DNA of 51,331 nt from Anaerolineae bacterium. Lineage in GTDB: Bacteria; Chloroflexota; Anaerolineae; Aggregatilineales; Aggregatilineaceae. Location of the stretch: assembly GCA_016926875.1 (NCBI GenBank), contig JAFGNU010000100.1, positions 1-51,331 of the forward strand. The letters are read 5' to 3'. The notes beneath the pieces are model-generated. The model was given only the letters and a program-made list of their open reading frames with translations, did not search any database and was not told the origin of the DNA. Made by a program: the position numbers and the translations under genes. Below, in pieces: positions 40,616-49,235 of this stretch (positions are counted from its first letter, which is position 1; each line of letters opens with the position of its first letter).

Positions 40616-42709
40616 TTATTCGTTGAGTGTGTCGCCTGCCACCAGGCTCACGGTGTGGTGCGTGCGGAACAAGCTGTATAGGTCCACCTGGCCGGGAACG
40701 GGCTTGAGCACGTTTTCCGACTGCATGATCGAAATCCACAGGTTGAGTTCTTCATCGCTGATAGTCACGTAGTTGTGGATGGTGGTATGGCTGATCGGCT
40801 GGCGCTGTTCGTACAGGTCGAGCAGCACGCGAATGAAATTGTCGCGCTGTTCCAGCACCTCCTGAACCTGGAGCGAATCTGTGACCAGCGAGATGCCCTT
40901 GGTCCGGTAATCACTCTGTGGATTTTCGTACTCCTCGATCCTGACGGAGCCGACTTCGACCAGTTCTTCCACAGCCTGCTGGAACGTCGTACCCGGATCA
41001 AAGGGGCGCAGGCGGCGGTGCAGGCTGCCCAGCGGGCACCATGCAAAACCCCGGAAGCTGGTAAACTGCTCCACGCTGACGATGACGCGGCGGTTCATGT
41101 CCTCGATGTCGCTTTGGCTGCTGCCGAGAATCTGCTGGGTAGCCGTGGCGACATCTTCGTCGGCTATCTGGATGACGGGCACCAGGTCTTCAGGGTTGTG
41201 ACGGTGAGGGACCATCTCGCGTTTGAGGATGCCCTCACGCACCAGGCAGTCCACCCATTCGGATCGCCAGGTATCGCCGGTGTTTAGCCCCGGCCTGTCC
41301 AGCGCGTGGTCCATGCCGATGCCCTTGAGCAGGAACCCGTAGTTTACGTATTCCCAGCCGCGCATATACAACGTATTGGCGACGCGGTGCACGATCCGGT
41401 CGCGGATCAGGCACGTTTTTTCGACAATCGGGTGTGACGAATTGACCGTGACCGTGTTTGCATTCTGATCAACGAGCAGCAGGCCCCGTGCAGCAGCCTG
41501 GGTGATCAGGTCGTCGGCGCGCTCAACGTTTGGTACGGCGTGGACGTCGATCAGCCGTTGGGCGAGTTCGTCCAGGCCGATCATTTTCGCGTCATCCTGC
41601 TGGAGCAGGTGATCAAGCTGCAAAATCACGCTCGACCACTGCGAAGGCCGGAATTCCGGCTGGCTGTCGTCCGGTTGGATGACTGTCGGCGCAGGGGCAT
41701 AGCTAAATGCCAGGTCGGTGTGGCGCCGCAGCCTGCAAAAGTCTTCGACATACTCCACGATCAGCGCCGGGTTGGATTCAACCAGGCGGCTGGTGCTGCC
41801 GTGCACACCCCAGACCACGACCTGCTTGTTCCGCCCGCGCACCGCGCTGAACACCTCGTTAAAGTCGCGGTCGCCGCTGGCGATGATAAACACGTCGGCG
41901 CTGTCGTGCCTGGCACTGTCGTCCAGCACCTCTTTGGCGATGCGCATATCGGCGCTGTTTTTGCCCGGCAGGCTGAACACCGGGTCGATATTGGCGCGCG
42001 CCATGCGGCCCGGCGCCTCGTCGGATACTTCGCGCCCGGTGCGGTCGGTCAGTGGTGCCAGGCGCCCGCGCTGGCCCCACGGCGCGTAGGCGGCCATGTG
42101 GATCACCTGGCCGTGTGTTTGCGCCTGCCGGATCATGCCGTCGATCAGGTCGTCAATATCCAGGATGTAGCCCTGCTCACTCAGGCTGATCGAGATGTTT
42201 TCAAAGTCGATGTAGAGCGCCACCGTTTTACTGGGGATGCCCAGGATCGATTCGAGGGGCTGGAAGATCGCGCCTTCCAGGTTGGGCGGTGGCTCGTCGC
42301 CCCAGATGCGCACGCGGGCGCGGTCGGTGGTCTGGACGCGGTGTACCAGCGTGGAGATGTCAAGCTGGGTAGTGACCGTGATAAGCTCGTCGACCGGTTC
42401 GTCTTCAAACGAGAAGTAGTGCATTAACAGCGCGTCGGCAACCGCCCCGCGATCGGGGACGTTGAACAGGTCATAGCCTTCGCCTGCAAATACTTGTTGT
42501 ACGCTGATACCTGCGCTGCCGCTGGGACGGCGGTAGCGGTTCCAATCGGCGACTGCAATTGCAACCAGGTCGTCGGGGCTGCCCAACCCGGCGGCCAGTG
42601 TGGCGCTGTTTACCAGCCCGGCGGCCAGTGTCTGAATGTCTAGTGCTGTACCGCGTGTTTCAAGATGTTGTATGAGATCGTCAACATCTACGATTAAATA
42701 AGCTGCCAT
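40616..42709 (-). CDS. Large NYN-domain protein with two NYN-like modules
   Basis: This is a 697-residue protein. Residues 1-110 resemble a NYN/PIN-like fold (AYLIVDVDDLIQHLETRG, then VAIAVADWNRYRR). Residues ~165-325 are a complete NYN (LabA/DUF88) domain with VALYIDFENISISL, NSADMRIAKEVLDD and DVFIIASGDRDFNEVF, bearing the Asp residues of metal-dependent RNases. The remaining 370 residues are helical and may hold winged-helix modules (for example around WSSVILQLDHLLQQDD). RNA cleavage is likely; the target is unknown. ATG 42709 with ACGAGG at five bases; a TTG just before it is less likely. Confidence 0.8.
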   Translation of the reverse strand: MAAYLIVDVDDLIQHLETRGTALDIQTLAAGLVNSATLAAGLGSPDDLVAIAVADWNRYRRPSGSAGISVQQVFAGEGYDLFNVPDRGAVADALLMHYFSFEDEPVDELITVTTQLDISTLVHRVQTTDRARVRIWGDEPPPNLEGAIFQPLESILGIPSKTVALYIDFENISISLSEQGYILDIDDLIDGMIRQAQTHGQVIHMAAYAPWGQRGRLAPLTDRTGREVSDEAPGRMARANIDPVFSLPGKNSADMRIAKEVLDDSARHDSADVFIIASGDRDFNEVFSAVRGRNKQVVVWGVHGSTSRLVESNPALIVEYVEDFCRLRRHTDLAFSYAPAPTVIQPDDSQPEFRPSQWSSVILQLDHLLQQDDAKMIGLDELAQRLIDVHAVPNVERADDLITQAAARGLLLVDQNANTVTVNSSHPIVEKTCLIRDRIVHRVANTLYMRGWEYVNYGFLLKGIGMDHALDRPGLNTGDTWRSEWVDCLVREGILKREMVPHRHNPEDLVPVIQIADEDVATATQQILGSSQSDIEDMNRRVIVSVEQFTSFRGFAWCPLGSLHRRLRPFDPGTTFQQAVEELVEVGSVRIEEYENPQSDYRTKGISLVTDSLQVQEVLEQRDNFIRVLLDLYEQRQPISHTTIHNYVTISDEELNLWISIMQSENVLKPVPGQVDLYSLFRTHHTVSLVAGDTLNE

Positions 42710-43157
42710 CAAAGCCTCGTTGTTTTAGCCATACCTCAGACATGATAACACGCACAGCGGCGCGCTAGTTATGCCTTGAAGATCTACGGCTAGCGGCCTG
42801 AACCGCCGCACCATTAGTGCTGAAGGGAGGCGTGCAGCATATCAGTGGCAGGTTTGGGTTGTTGCGCGGGTCAGTTGGATGTTATCGAGGCGCTAAACCC
42901 TGTTTGGCACGGCGATTTTGTGTCCGTGCATACCAAAAACGTTTTTGAGGTAGTCCCAGCCCTATATAAGTATCTTGACCAGAGATGCTTTAATAACGTA
43001 AACCGACACGCTTAATTAACCCTGCCCAATGCTTATGCCAGCCACCTTCAACTTCATTGTAGCAGGCGACGGGCTATTAGCCAAGTGGCTTTTTGTGTAT
43101 TTATACTGAGAGACAGGATTCCACGCGGGAAAAATTCGTGAAAAAGCGTGTGCTCAG
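42710..43157. other. Long gap without genes
   Basis: No gene is supported. Notable is a 14-base perfect palindrome CAAAAACGTTTTTG at 42934-42947, which could be an operator. A weak stem AGCC/GGCT with five T lies near 43080. The sequence is AT-richer than its surroundings from about 42,900. The gap continues into the dispersed element at 43158. Confidence 0.5.
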
Positions 43158-43290
43158 GGGTATATTCCGGATTCGGGGCGGGATCGTTACTTGTAGGGGC
43201 CGAGCTTGCTCTGCCCTGGGTGACCCACCGGGTCGCCCCTACGCAAACGCTCGCTAAGCCAGTAATTCGCCCCAGATTTGAAATGCACCC
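43158..43290. repeat. Dispersed palindromic element, copy B
   Basis: The ends GGGTATATTCCGGATTC and GATTTGAAATGCACCC are imperfect inverted repeats. The core has GTAGGGGCCGAGCTTGCTCT and GACCCACCGGGTCGCCCCTAC. It aligns with copies A and C. Confidence 0.75.
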
Positions 43291-43382
43291 TATGCCCAGG
43301 GTGCGCGGGATTCTCGCCTTTCGAGATTCGGCACGCTACAATGGATGGCGTCGGTCGCGCGTAGAAACGTGGGGGAAGCCAG

Positions 43383-44708
43383 ATGTCGAGCAAGCTGCCA
43401 TCCGTAACCAGCCCGCCCTGGGACATAGGCACAAAGCGCGTGGTGTCACTCGTGATCGTGTTGGTGAGCATCCTGGTTGCCAGCCGGGTTGGCTCGTCTG
43501 CGTGGACAACGCTGCTGGTGACGCTGGTGCTGGCCTACCTGATGTCACCACTGGTGACGTTTTTTGAGCGGCGGGTGTTTCGCTTTGGCTACTACGACCT
43601 GCGGCGCACGGTCAGTGTGCTGTTGGCCTGGGTGATTGTGCTGGCTGCGCTGGGGTTGTTCGTTGGACTGGTAGTGCCCGCAATGGTGGCGCAGTTCCGC
43701 CAGTTTGCCGACGACCTGCCCGACCTGATCGAAGGCACCGAAGAAGACCTGAAAAACTCACTCGACAGGCCGATCACCGTCGGTGATTTTGAGTTTGTCC
43801 CCTGGGATGAACTGCAAAAGCTGTTCAAAACCGAAGACGGCGACACGTCCGGCGATGTGATCAGCGCCCGGCTGAAAGACGCCGCTACAACACTGGTCGA
43901 GCCGCTGTTGGGCATCCTGGGCAGCGCGGTATCGTTTTTCTTCAACGCGCTGGTCATGCTGATGATGCTCTTTTACCTGATGCGCGACGGGCCAAAGTTT
44001 GTCGAGCACCTGGTTGGTTCGATCCCGGAGAGCTACCGGGGCGATACGCGCCGCCTGATGCACGAACTGGGATTGATCTGGAATGCGTATTTGCGCGGGC
44101 AGTTGTTCCTGTGCACGGTGATGGGGCTGGCGACCTATATCGCCGCTCTGATCCTGGGGCTGCCGCAGCCGCTGTTGTTGGGACTGGTGGCGGGCTTTTT
44201 TGAGATCATCCCCAATATCGGCCCTGCGCTGTCGCAGGTGCCCGCCCTGCTGTTCGCGCTGACAACGCCCAGTTCGACCATCGCCGCCCTGGATGCCGGG
44301 CTGCTGTACGCGGTGGTGGTCAGCGTGTCCTACATGGTCTTGCAGCAGCTAGAGGCGATGTTCCTGGTGCCGCGTATCATGGGCAGCAGCCTGGACCTGC
44401 ACCCGTTTGTGGTGCTGGTGGCGATCATTGTCGGGGCCAGCCTGGCGGGCGTGCTGGGCGTGATCCTGGCCGCGCCAAGCGTGGCGACCGTGCGCCTGTT
44501 TGGGCGCTACCTGCGCGCCAAGCTGCTGGACGAGGAGCTGTTCCCGACGCTGCCGTCCGGCGTGGCGCAGCAGCGCGGCTTTGTGTATCGACTGATGTTC
44601 TTTTTCCTCAGCAAGCGTTTTCCCTCGGTGCCGCCCGAAGAGTGGGACGCGTGGCAGCCTGAGCCTGAGCCGTTGGACCTGTCGTCCGACTGGCTGCGGC
44701 GGGGGTAG
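43383..44708 (+). CDS. AI-2E family (PerM-like) membrane transporter
   Basis: The 441-residue protein has the usual eight-helix plan: two N-terminal helices, a central soluble segment (about residues 100-165, acidic), then helices with LMMLFYLMRDGPKFVEHL, GQLFLCTVMGLATYIAALILGL, PNIGPALSQVPALLFAL and VLVAIIVGASLAGVLGVILAAP. Members export AI-2 or act as sodium/proton exchangers; the solute is not predictable. The charged, Pro/Glu-rich C-terminal tail is long. GGGGGAAG precedes the ATG. Confidence 0.9.
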   Translation: MSSKLPSVTSPPWDIGTKRVVSLVIVLVSILVASRVGSSAWTTLLVTLVLAYLMSPLVTFFERRVFRFGYYDLRRTVSVLLAWVIVLAALGLFVGLVVPAMVAQFRQFADDLPDLIEGTEEDLKNSLDRPITVGDFEFVPWDELQKLFKTEDGDTSGDVISARLKDAATTLVEPLLGILGSAVSFFFNALVMLMMLFYLMRDGPKFVEHLVGSIPESYRGDTRRLMHELGLIWNAYLRGQLFLCTVMGLATYIAALILGLPQPLLLGLVAGFFEIIPNIGPALSQVPALLFALTTPSSTIAALDAGLLYAVVVSVSYMVLQQLEAMFLVPRIMGSSLDLHPFVVLVAIIVGASLAGVLGVILAAPSVATVRLFGRYLRAKLLDEELFPTLPSGVAQQRGFVYRLMFFFLSKRFPSVPPEEWDAWQPEPEPLDLSSDWLRRG

Positions 44709-44752
44709 GATGGAGTTGCGCTGATTTGTGCAGATACGATGGTTTTATGGTT

Positions 44753-44809
44753 GGCCTCACCCCCCGACCCTCTCTCCATTCAAAATGGCGAGGGGGACCA
44801 AAGCGGCGA
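44753..44809. repeat. Left half of the palindromic element seen at 27407
   Basis: GGCCTCACCCCCCGACC through GCGAGGGGGACCAAAG matches the left half of the element at 27407-27553 at most positions, including the CCATT/AAATGG hairpin. The right half is missing; the next gene starts 43 bases later. Confidence 0.75.
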
Positions 44810-44852
44810 ACAGGCGTGATTCCGTTGTGCAGCCGACCAGGGAAAAAGTAAC

Positions 44853-45782
44853 GTGTCCTCATCACAACCAGCCACGTTTTCACCCGCCGACCTGATCATT
44901 CGCCCGGCAGTCCCGGCAGACCGCGTGGCCCTGGAAGCTATCGCTGCACAGACCTGGAACGGGCACGACTATCTGCCGCTCGTGCTGGATGACTGGTTTG
45001 CCGACCCGGTCGGCGAGATGGTGGTGGCCGCTGTCGGCGAGCGGGTGGTGGGCGTGACCAAGCTGACACGTTTCGCGCCGGGTGAGTGGTGGATGGAAGG
45101 ACTGCGCGTGGACCCGGCCTATCACCGGCACGGCATCGCGCGGCGGCTGAATCAGCACATGAACGACGCCGTTGATCGGTGCGGGCAGGGCGTGGTCCGC
45201 TTTGCAACGGCCTCGATCAATAAGGCCGTGCGCCGTCTGGCGGAACACAGCGGCTTTGAGCGCACGGCTGTATTGGCCCCTTACGGCGCGGAAGCGCTGC
45301 ACGAACCGGTGCGGGCGCTGTGGCCGTTGGAACCGGACGACGCGCCGCGCGTGCGGGCCTGGCTGGCTGTGTCGGATTATTTCGAGCGGGCGCAGCGCAG
45401 CCTTGAATCGGACTGGTCGTTTTACTTCCTGACCGACGCGCGGCTGGCTGAACGGCTGGCGGCAGGGCTGGTCTACGGCTGGCCGTTGGACGGAGACCCG
45501 GCCCGGTTGGGCGGCGTGCTGGTCATCAACGCGCGCGAGGCAGATCGCTGGCCGGAAGATGAGGCGCTTAAGATCGCGTACATGGATGCAGACACTCCGC
45601 AGCTCTCCGCGCTGGCCGAGGATGCGCGGCGGCTGGCAGCGGCCCAGGGACGCGCCCACGCGCACATAAAAATCGTGAGTGATCGCAAGCTGTACGCGGC
45701 ACTGCGCAAGGCCGGGTACCGGCGTACCTGGAAGGGGTTGGTATGGTTGTTCCAGCGGGATATATCCCAGCGGCGAACGTGA
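44853..45782 (+). CDS. GNAT-family N-acetyltransferase
   Basis: In this 309-residue protein, residues ~14-145 are a GNAT fold with the acetyl-CoA loop VDPAYHRHGIARRLNQH and a late FATASINKAVRRLAEHSGFER. The second half (~150-309) looks like another, degenerate GNAT unit with KIVSDRKLYAALRKAGYRR. The start is GTG after GGAAAAAG. The acceptor is unknown. It stands alone, downstream of the half repeat. Confidence 0.88.
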   Translation: MSSSQPATFSPADLIIRPAVPADRVALEAIAAQTWNGHDYLPLVLDDWFADPVGEMVVAAVGERVVGVTKLTRFAPGEWWMEGLRVDPAYHRHGIARRLNQHMNDAVDRCGQGVVRFATASINKAVRRLAEHSGFERTAVLAPYGAEALHEPVRALWPLEPDDAPRVRAWLAVSDYFERAQRSLESDWSFYFLTDARLAERLAAGLVYGWPLDGDPARLGGVLVINAREADRWPEDEALKIAYMDADTPQLSALAEDARRLAAAQGRAHAHIKIVSDRKLYAALRKAGYRRTWKGLVWLFQRDISQRRT

Positions 45783-45861
45783 TACACGCCCTGGACAAAT
45801 CCGGGTCCGGGACGGATAATGCATGACAGTGTGTTCAACCCTAAAGGAGGTCGCAACTGTC

Positions 45862-46179
45862 ATGAGCGACAAAAACAATAACCATATCCCAACCGATACG
45901 CTGGCCGAAACCGAAAACTATATCGTCTGGCTGGCCGAAGAGCCGGACGGCGAAACGACTTATCACCTGGAACTTGGCGCAGTGACGGTGCATTTTTTCC
46001 GCGAAGAGTGGGACGAGTTCATCACGCTGGTACGCCAGGCCGCCGCCGAGATCGATAAGGCCGATGACGAGAACCTGGACGAGGACACGGCCTTTGACGT
46101 GGAACTTGATTGGGGCAGCCTGTATTTCAGCCCTGACGAATGGACGGAGTTTATCGGCCTGATCGACCAGGTGGATTAA
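45862..46179 (+). CDS. Small acidic protein with an internal duplication
   Basis: This 105-residue acidic protein has no membrane part. Two stretches are alike: YHLELGAVTVHFFREEWDEF (about residues 40-59) and FDVELDWGSLYFSPDEWTEF (about 79-98), each followed by a hydrophobic helix. It thus looks like two beta-beta-alpha units with an Asp/Glu-rich linker. AAGGAGG sits upstream, somewhat far (11 bases) from the ATG. A terminator follows. The family was not recognised. Confidence 0.72.
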   Translation: MSDKNNNHIPTDTLAETENYIVWLAEEPDGETTYHLELGAVTVHFFREEWDEFITLVRQAAAEIDKADDENLDEDTAFDVELDWGSLYFSPDEWTEFIGLIDQVD

Positions 46180-46203
46180 GACGCCCCCCGTTTCCGTTCA
46201 TCG

Positions 46204-46232
46204 CACCCGGCGCAGGTATGCCGGGTGTTTTT
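46204..46232 (+). terminator. Rho-independent terminator
   Basis: CACCCGGC pairs perfectly with GCCGGGTG over an eight-base loop, followed by five T; 25 bases after the stop of the small acidic gene. Confidence 0.85.
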
Positions 46233-46238
46233 GATTCG

Positions 46239-46345
46239 GTGCATTCCAGGTGCGGGGCAGGATCGTTGCGTGTGGGGCGACCCGCCGGGTCACCCCTACG
46301 CAGAACTCCCTAAGCCAACCTGTCGCCCCAGATTCGGAATGCACC
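46239..46345. repeat. Dispersed palindromic element, copy C (intact ends)
   Basis: Perfect 10-base terminal inverted repeats GGTGCATTCC and GGAATGCACC enclose a 107-base element. Its core GGGGCGACCCGCCGGGTCACCCCTAC matches copies A and B, but the GAGCTTGCTC part is absent. It lies between the terminator and the convergent membrane protein gene. Confidence 0.8.
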
Positions 46346-46369
46346 CGCTACGCAATATGCGCGGCGGCC

Positions 46370-46990
46370 TCAATAGGGCAGGTTGTCCCGGTTCCGGCGC
46401 TCGCGGCTGCGCTGGATGATGTCATCCACCCGCGATTCCCAGTCTTCGGGCGCGTTGGCACGGGGCGTGCGCGTCGGCTGTTGTGGTTGGCTGGGTGTGC
46501 GTGTTGACTGCTGCGTCGTGGCCTGGCGCGGAGCCGTATAACCGGACGTCATGTCTTCCTGGACGCGGCGCGGGGCGCGGGTGGCCTGCTGCCGCTGTTG
46601 AGATGTCTGGCGGCTGCTGCTTCTGGCGGGCAGGCTCGGCCCCTGGAAGTAGCGCAGCACAACGGCAAGGCCCATTGCCATCAAGCCTAACCCCATGTAC
46701 ACCCAAAGATCGATATTCAAGCCCTCGCCGCCGCTCAACGCGCTGACCAACTCGTTCACCACCTCAAGCACGCTGAACCCGGCCATCAACACCCCGGCGA
46801 TCCAGATCATCAGCGATGTATGCCAGCCACGGCTGCGCTGGTAGATCGCGGAACTTAACAGGATGATGCTCAGCACCATCACCACCAGCCAGACATAGCC
46901 CAGCAGGTGCAAAACCAGGGCAAACCCCAGCCACATGACCACGGCAGCCCAGGTAAGCGCTTCGATACTCCGTTCTGCGTTTGTCTTCAC
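46370..46990 (-). CDS. Four-helix membrane protein with a disordered Gln/Arg/Thr tail
   Basis: The 206-residue protein has four membrane helices in residues ~10-115 (ALTWAAVVMWLGFALVLHLL, VWLVVMVLSIILLSSAI, WIAGVLMAGFSVLEVV, VYMGLGLMAMGLAVVL), then a tail rich in Gln, Thr, Arg and Pro, ending with DWESRVDDIIQRSRERR, a probable helix. GGAGGAACTGGAG precedes the ATG. The function is unknown; small four-helix proteins with 2TM-like repeats occur widely. It stands alone. Confidence 0.75.
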   Translation of the reverse strand: MKTNAERSIEALTWAAVVMWLGFALVLHLLGYVWLVVMVLSIILLSSAIYQRSRGWHTSLMIWIAGVLMAGFSVLEVVNELVSALSGGEGLNIDLWVYMGLGLMAMGLAVVLRYFQGPSLPARSSSRQTSQQRQQATRAPRRVQEDMTSGYTAPRQATTQQSTRTPSQPQQPTRTPRANAPEDWESRVDDIIQRSRERRNRDNLPY

Positions 46991-47096
46991 TCCAGTTCCT
47001 CCTTGCCGTCGCAGATACCTGCGTTGTGTTGCATTCCTTTACAGAGTCGTCTCATGTTGATTATCCGCAGCTTGGCAAGCTGTGGCAAGCGGACCT

Positions 47097-47125
47097 TTGA
47101 CTTTGCTTCCAACTCCGGTCATAAT
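47097..47125 (+). promoter_or_regulatory. Sigma70-type promoter of the phosphoribosyltransferase gene
   Basis: TTGACT and CATAAT are separated by exactly 17 bases. It gives a leader of about 170 bases; nothing else was seen in this 311-base gap. Confidence 0.6.
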
Positions 47126-47301
47126 TCGTGCTTAAGTGAGCAGTTTTTAGCCGTTAGCGATACCAGCGATTTGCCTGAAGCCGGGTGGGCGTTTTGTGCT
47201 TTGCCCGTATGCCGGGTGGAAGCCCGGTTCTGGCCAGCTACTCGCTCAAAACAAACGGCTTTATATACGTCTGGCCCTGCTGAAGAAGAAGGATGCCCCG
47301 T

Positions 47302-47847
47302 ATGGAATCATCGCGCAGACCGCTGCGCCAGGAATGGCTGACCTGGGATGACGTAGATAAACTGGTCGATGTGCTGCTGCCCCAGTTGCGCGCCGCCGGG
47401 ATGTTTGAGGCGGTGATTCTTATCACGCGGGGCGGGATTATCCCCGGCGGGATGCTGTGCGAGGCGCTGAATATCACCAATGTGCTGACTGCCGCCGTCA
47501 ACTTTCCCCGCGACCTGGACCACGACAAGGCGCGGTTGTTGGTCTGGCCGTCGTTTCTCCAGTTTCCGGATGATAAACTGCTGACCGGCAAGCGCATATT
47601 GATTGTCGATGACGTGTGGGGCAGCGGGCGTACCAGCACGGCGGTCAAGAGCCGGTGCCAGTCGGCGGGCGCGACCGCGTTTACCTGCGTGTTTCACTTC
47701 AACCCCTACCGCTCGCTGTTCAACCGGGCAGAACCGGATTTTTACGCTGCCGTAACCGATGCCTACATCGTCTATCCCTGGGAACTGGACCGGGGACTGC
47801 ACGGCGTTACACCGGAAAAGCCCGGCATCCAGCCGGATTCAAATTAG
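47302..47847 (+). CDS. Phosphoribosyltransferase-domain protein
   Basis: This is a 181-residue type I PRTase fold: AVILITRGGIIPGGMLCEAL (pyrophosphate loop) and RILIVDDVWGSGRTS (PRPP-binding motif with paired Asp). It is closest in look to the xanthine/hypoxanthine group, but the base is not certain. The start at 47302 follows AAGAAGGA at seven bases; 47293 is possible. It ends 17 bases before the convergent DUF402 gene. Confidence 0.87.
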   Translation: MESSRRPLRQEWLTWDDVDKLVDVLLPQLRAAGMFEAVILITRGGIIPGGMLCEALNITNVLTAAVNFPRDLDHDKARLLVWPSFLQFPDDKLLTGKRILIVDDVWGSGRTSTAVKSRCQSAGATAFTCVFHFNPYRSLFNRAEPDFYAAVTDAYIVYPWELDRGLHGVTPEKPGIQPDSN

Positions 47848-47864
47848 ATCGCCGGGATAAACAC

Positions 47865-48380
47865 TCAGCCGGGGGTATGCGCGCCGTCGAACGGGGGAAT
47901 ACGGGCGCGCCACATGGCGATCAACTCCGCAACGGTCTGCCACGCTGTACGCCGCACATCGCCGGGGTAGTTGTAGCGGGCGCTGTGCTCGATGAACTCG
48001 TCCTCGTCCAATACTTCGTGGTGCCCATCCGGGTAAAAGCGGACATCCAGGTCCAGGTCTACAAACGTGATGGTACAATCCGCGAGGACAGGCGGCAGTC
48101 CCACGTTGCAGTAGTAATGCTTGAACGTCCCGTCATGATCGTAGTTCAGGTAGATGTTATACCACCGCCCGCGCCAGAACAGCATATCCGACCGCCGCTG
48201 CATGATCCAGTTTTTGCCGCGCGTAATGTGCCGGATTTCGCCGCCGATCTGCGCGCAAAACCACAGCCGCGCGCCGTCGTCGTGTTTCAGATAGGCGGGC
48301 AGCGTATAGTGCAGGCTTTGATCGTACTTACGCGCCACGATCCGCCACAGCGGGCCGGGCGGGGCAGGTTGGTCGGGCAT
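47865..48380 (-). CDS. DUF402 (FomD-like) protein
   Basis: The 171-residue protein has the DUF402 pattern: a barrel with WYNIYLNYDHDGTFKHYYCNVGLPP, FVDLDLDVRFYPDGHHEVLDEDEF (shown in part by key residues Asp and Glu) and a C-terminal helix pair. Characterised relatives (FomD) are metal-dependent nucleotide phosphate hydrolases; the Asp/Glu/Lys set looks kept. ATG 48380 was chosen as it starts the conserved part; an upstream in-frame start at 48479 is unlikely. It lies downstream of infA. Confidence 0.83.
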   Translation of the reverse strand: MPDQPAPPGPLWRIVARKYDQSLHYTLPAYLKHDDGARLWFCAQIGGEIRHITRGKNWIMQRRSDMLFWRGRWYNIYLNYDHDGTFKHYYCNVGLPPVLADCTITFVDLDLDVRFYPDGHHEVLDEDEFIEHSARYNYPGDVRRTAWQTVAELIAMWRARIPPFDGAHTPG

Positions 48381-48567
48381 AAGGGCGATCCTGGTAATTG
48401 AGAAAAAAGACACGGCGAACAGGTGTTGCGTGTCTTTCCATTGGCTGTCACATGAAACACGACCGCACGCCGGACACACCCGGCGGGTGTCGCAGCCATA
48501 CGAACATCGCTCACAGAGCCAGAACCCTATGCGCGCGGCGCTTCGTTGGCCGAACGATCCGGCAGTG

Positions 48568-48828
48568 CTATTCGTCGTCTGATCTGCCGGGCTGGCGCTG
48601 GCCTCGCCGGTAGCGGTACGTGATTCGCCCGCGCGTCAGGTCGTAGGGTGTCAGTTCCACCCGCACCCTGTCGCCTAGCAGGATGCGAATGTAATACTTC
48701 CGCATTTTGCCGGAGAGATAGGCCAGCACTTTGTGCCCGTTGTCCAGTTCAACCGTGAACTGGGTGTTCGGCAAGGCTTCGACGACGGTGCCTTCCATCT
48801 CAAGTTTATCGTCTGGGCGTTTTGCCAT
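48568..48828 (-). CDS. infA: Translation initiation factor IF-1
   Basis: The 86-residue OB-fold protein has [40 protein letters not shown] and [24 protein letters not shown]-1 binds the A site of the 30S subunit in initiation. It is longer than the common 72 residues by a basic tail after RYRR. It follows rpsU by 99 bases instead of being in the usual ribosomal-protein operon. Confidence 0.95.
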   Translation of the reverse strand: MAKRPDDKLEMEGTVVEALPNTQFTVELDNGHKVLAYLSGKMRKYYIRILLGDRVRVELTPYDLTRGRITYRYRRGQRQPGRSDDE

Positions 48829-48927
48829 GTGCAGCTCGCTTTTTTACTATAGCCAGGGCTTAAACAGCGCCGGGCTTATGATCTCCTGGCGCTTTGGCGA
48901 TGACTTCAGGTTGTTAAATGAGCGTTG

Positions 48928-49128
48928 CTAGGATGCTCTGAGTTTGCGCTGTTTGCGACGCGCACGGCGGATGGCTTTTTTCTTCTGAATGCGGCGCAGC
49001 TCGCTTTTTGAGACATGCCACCGCTTGCGCCGGACGGTGCTCAAGATGCCATCCTTGGCAACCTGTTTACGAAATCGCTTGAGCAACTGGTCTTGCGATT
49101 CACCCGATTGCAGTTCTACATGGGCCAT
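48928..49128 (-). CDS. rpsU: 30S ribosomal protein S21
   Basis: This 66-residue, very basic protein (DQLLKRFRKQVAKDGILSTV, KSELRRIQKKKAIRRARRKQ) is of normal length; bS21 aids mRNA start recognition near the anti-Shine-Dalgarno end of 16S rRNA. AGGAGG is about 13 bases before the ATG and GGTGAG is nearer. It lies 50 bases after the rpsA terminator, so either readthrough or its own weak promoter supplies it. Confidence 0.95.
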   Translation of the reverse strand: MAHVELQSGESQDQLLKRFRKQVAKDGILSTVRRKRWHVSKSELRRIQKKKAIRRARRKQRKLRAS

Positions 49129-49177
49129 TTGTTCTCACCACCCTCCTGTGCCGGATTTGTCCTGCTGCCCACCAGTC

Positions 49178-49211
49178 CAAAAAATAGGGCAGGTTACCTG
49201 GAAACCTGCCC
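49178..49211 (-). terminator. Rho-independent terminator of rpsA
   Basis: On the minus strand GGGCAGGTT and AACCTGCCC form a perfect nine-pair stem with a seven-base loop, then TATTTTTT. It begins 24 bases after the rpsA stop. Confidence 0.9.
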
Positions 49212-49235
49212 GTGCGTTCTGGTGTAAGTCGGATG

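Noticed and set aside
43148-43567. Open frame across the repeat at 43158 and the transporter start
   Set aside because: It is formed by the dispersed element and overlaps the transporter in another frame; ATG 43383 has a ribosome site.
46907-47341. Open frame of 144 codons upstream of the phosphoribosyltransferase
   Set aside because: It overlaps the minus-strand membrane protein, covers a promoter and has no protein-like pattern.
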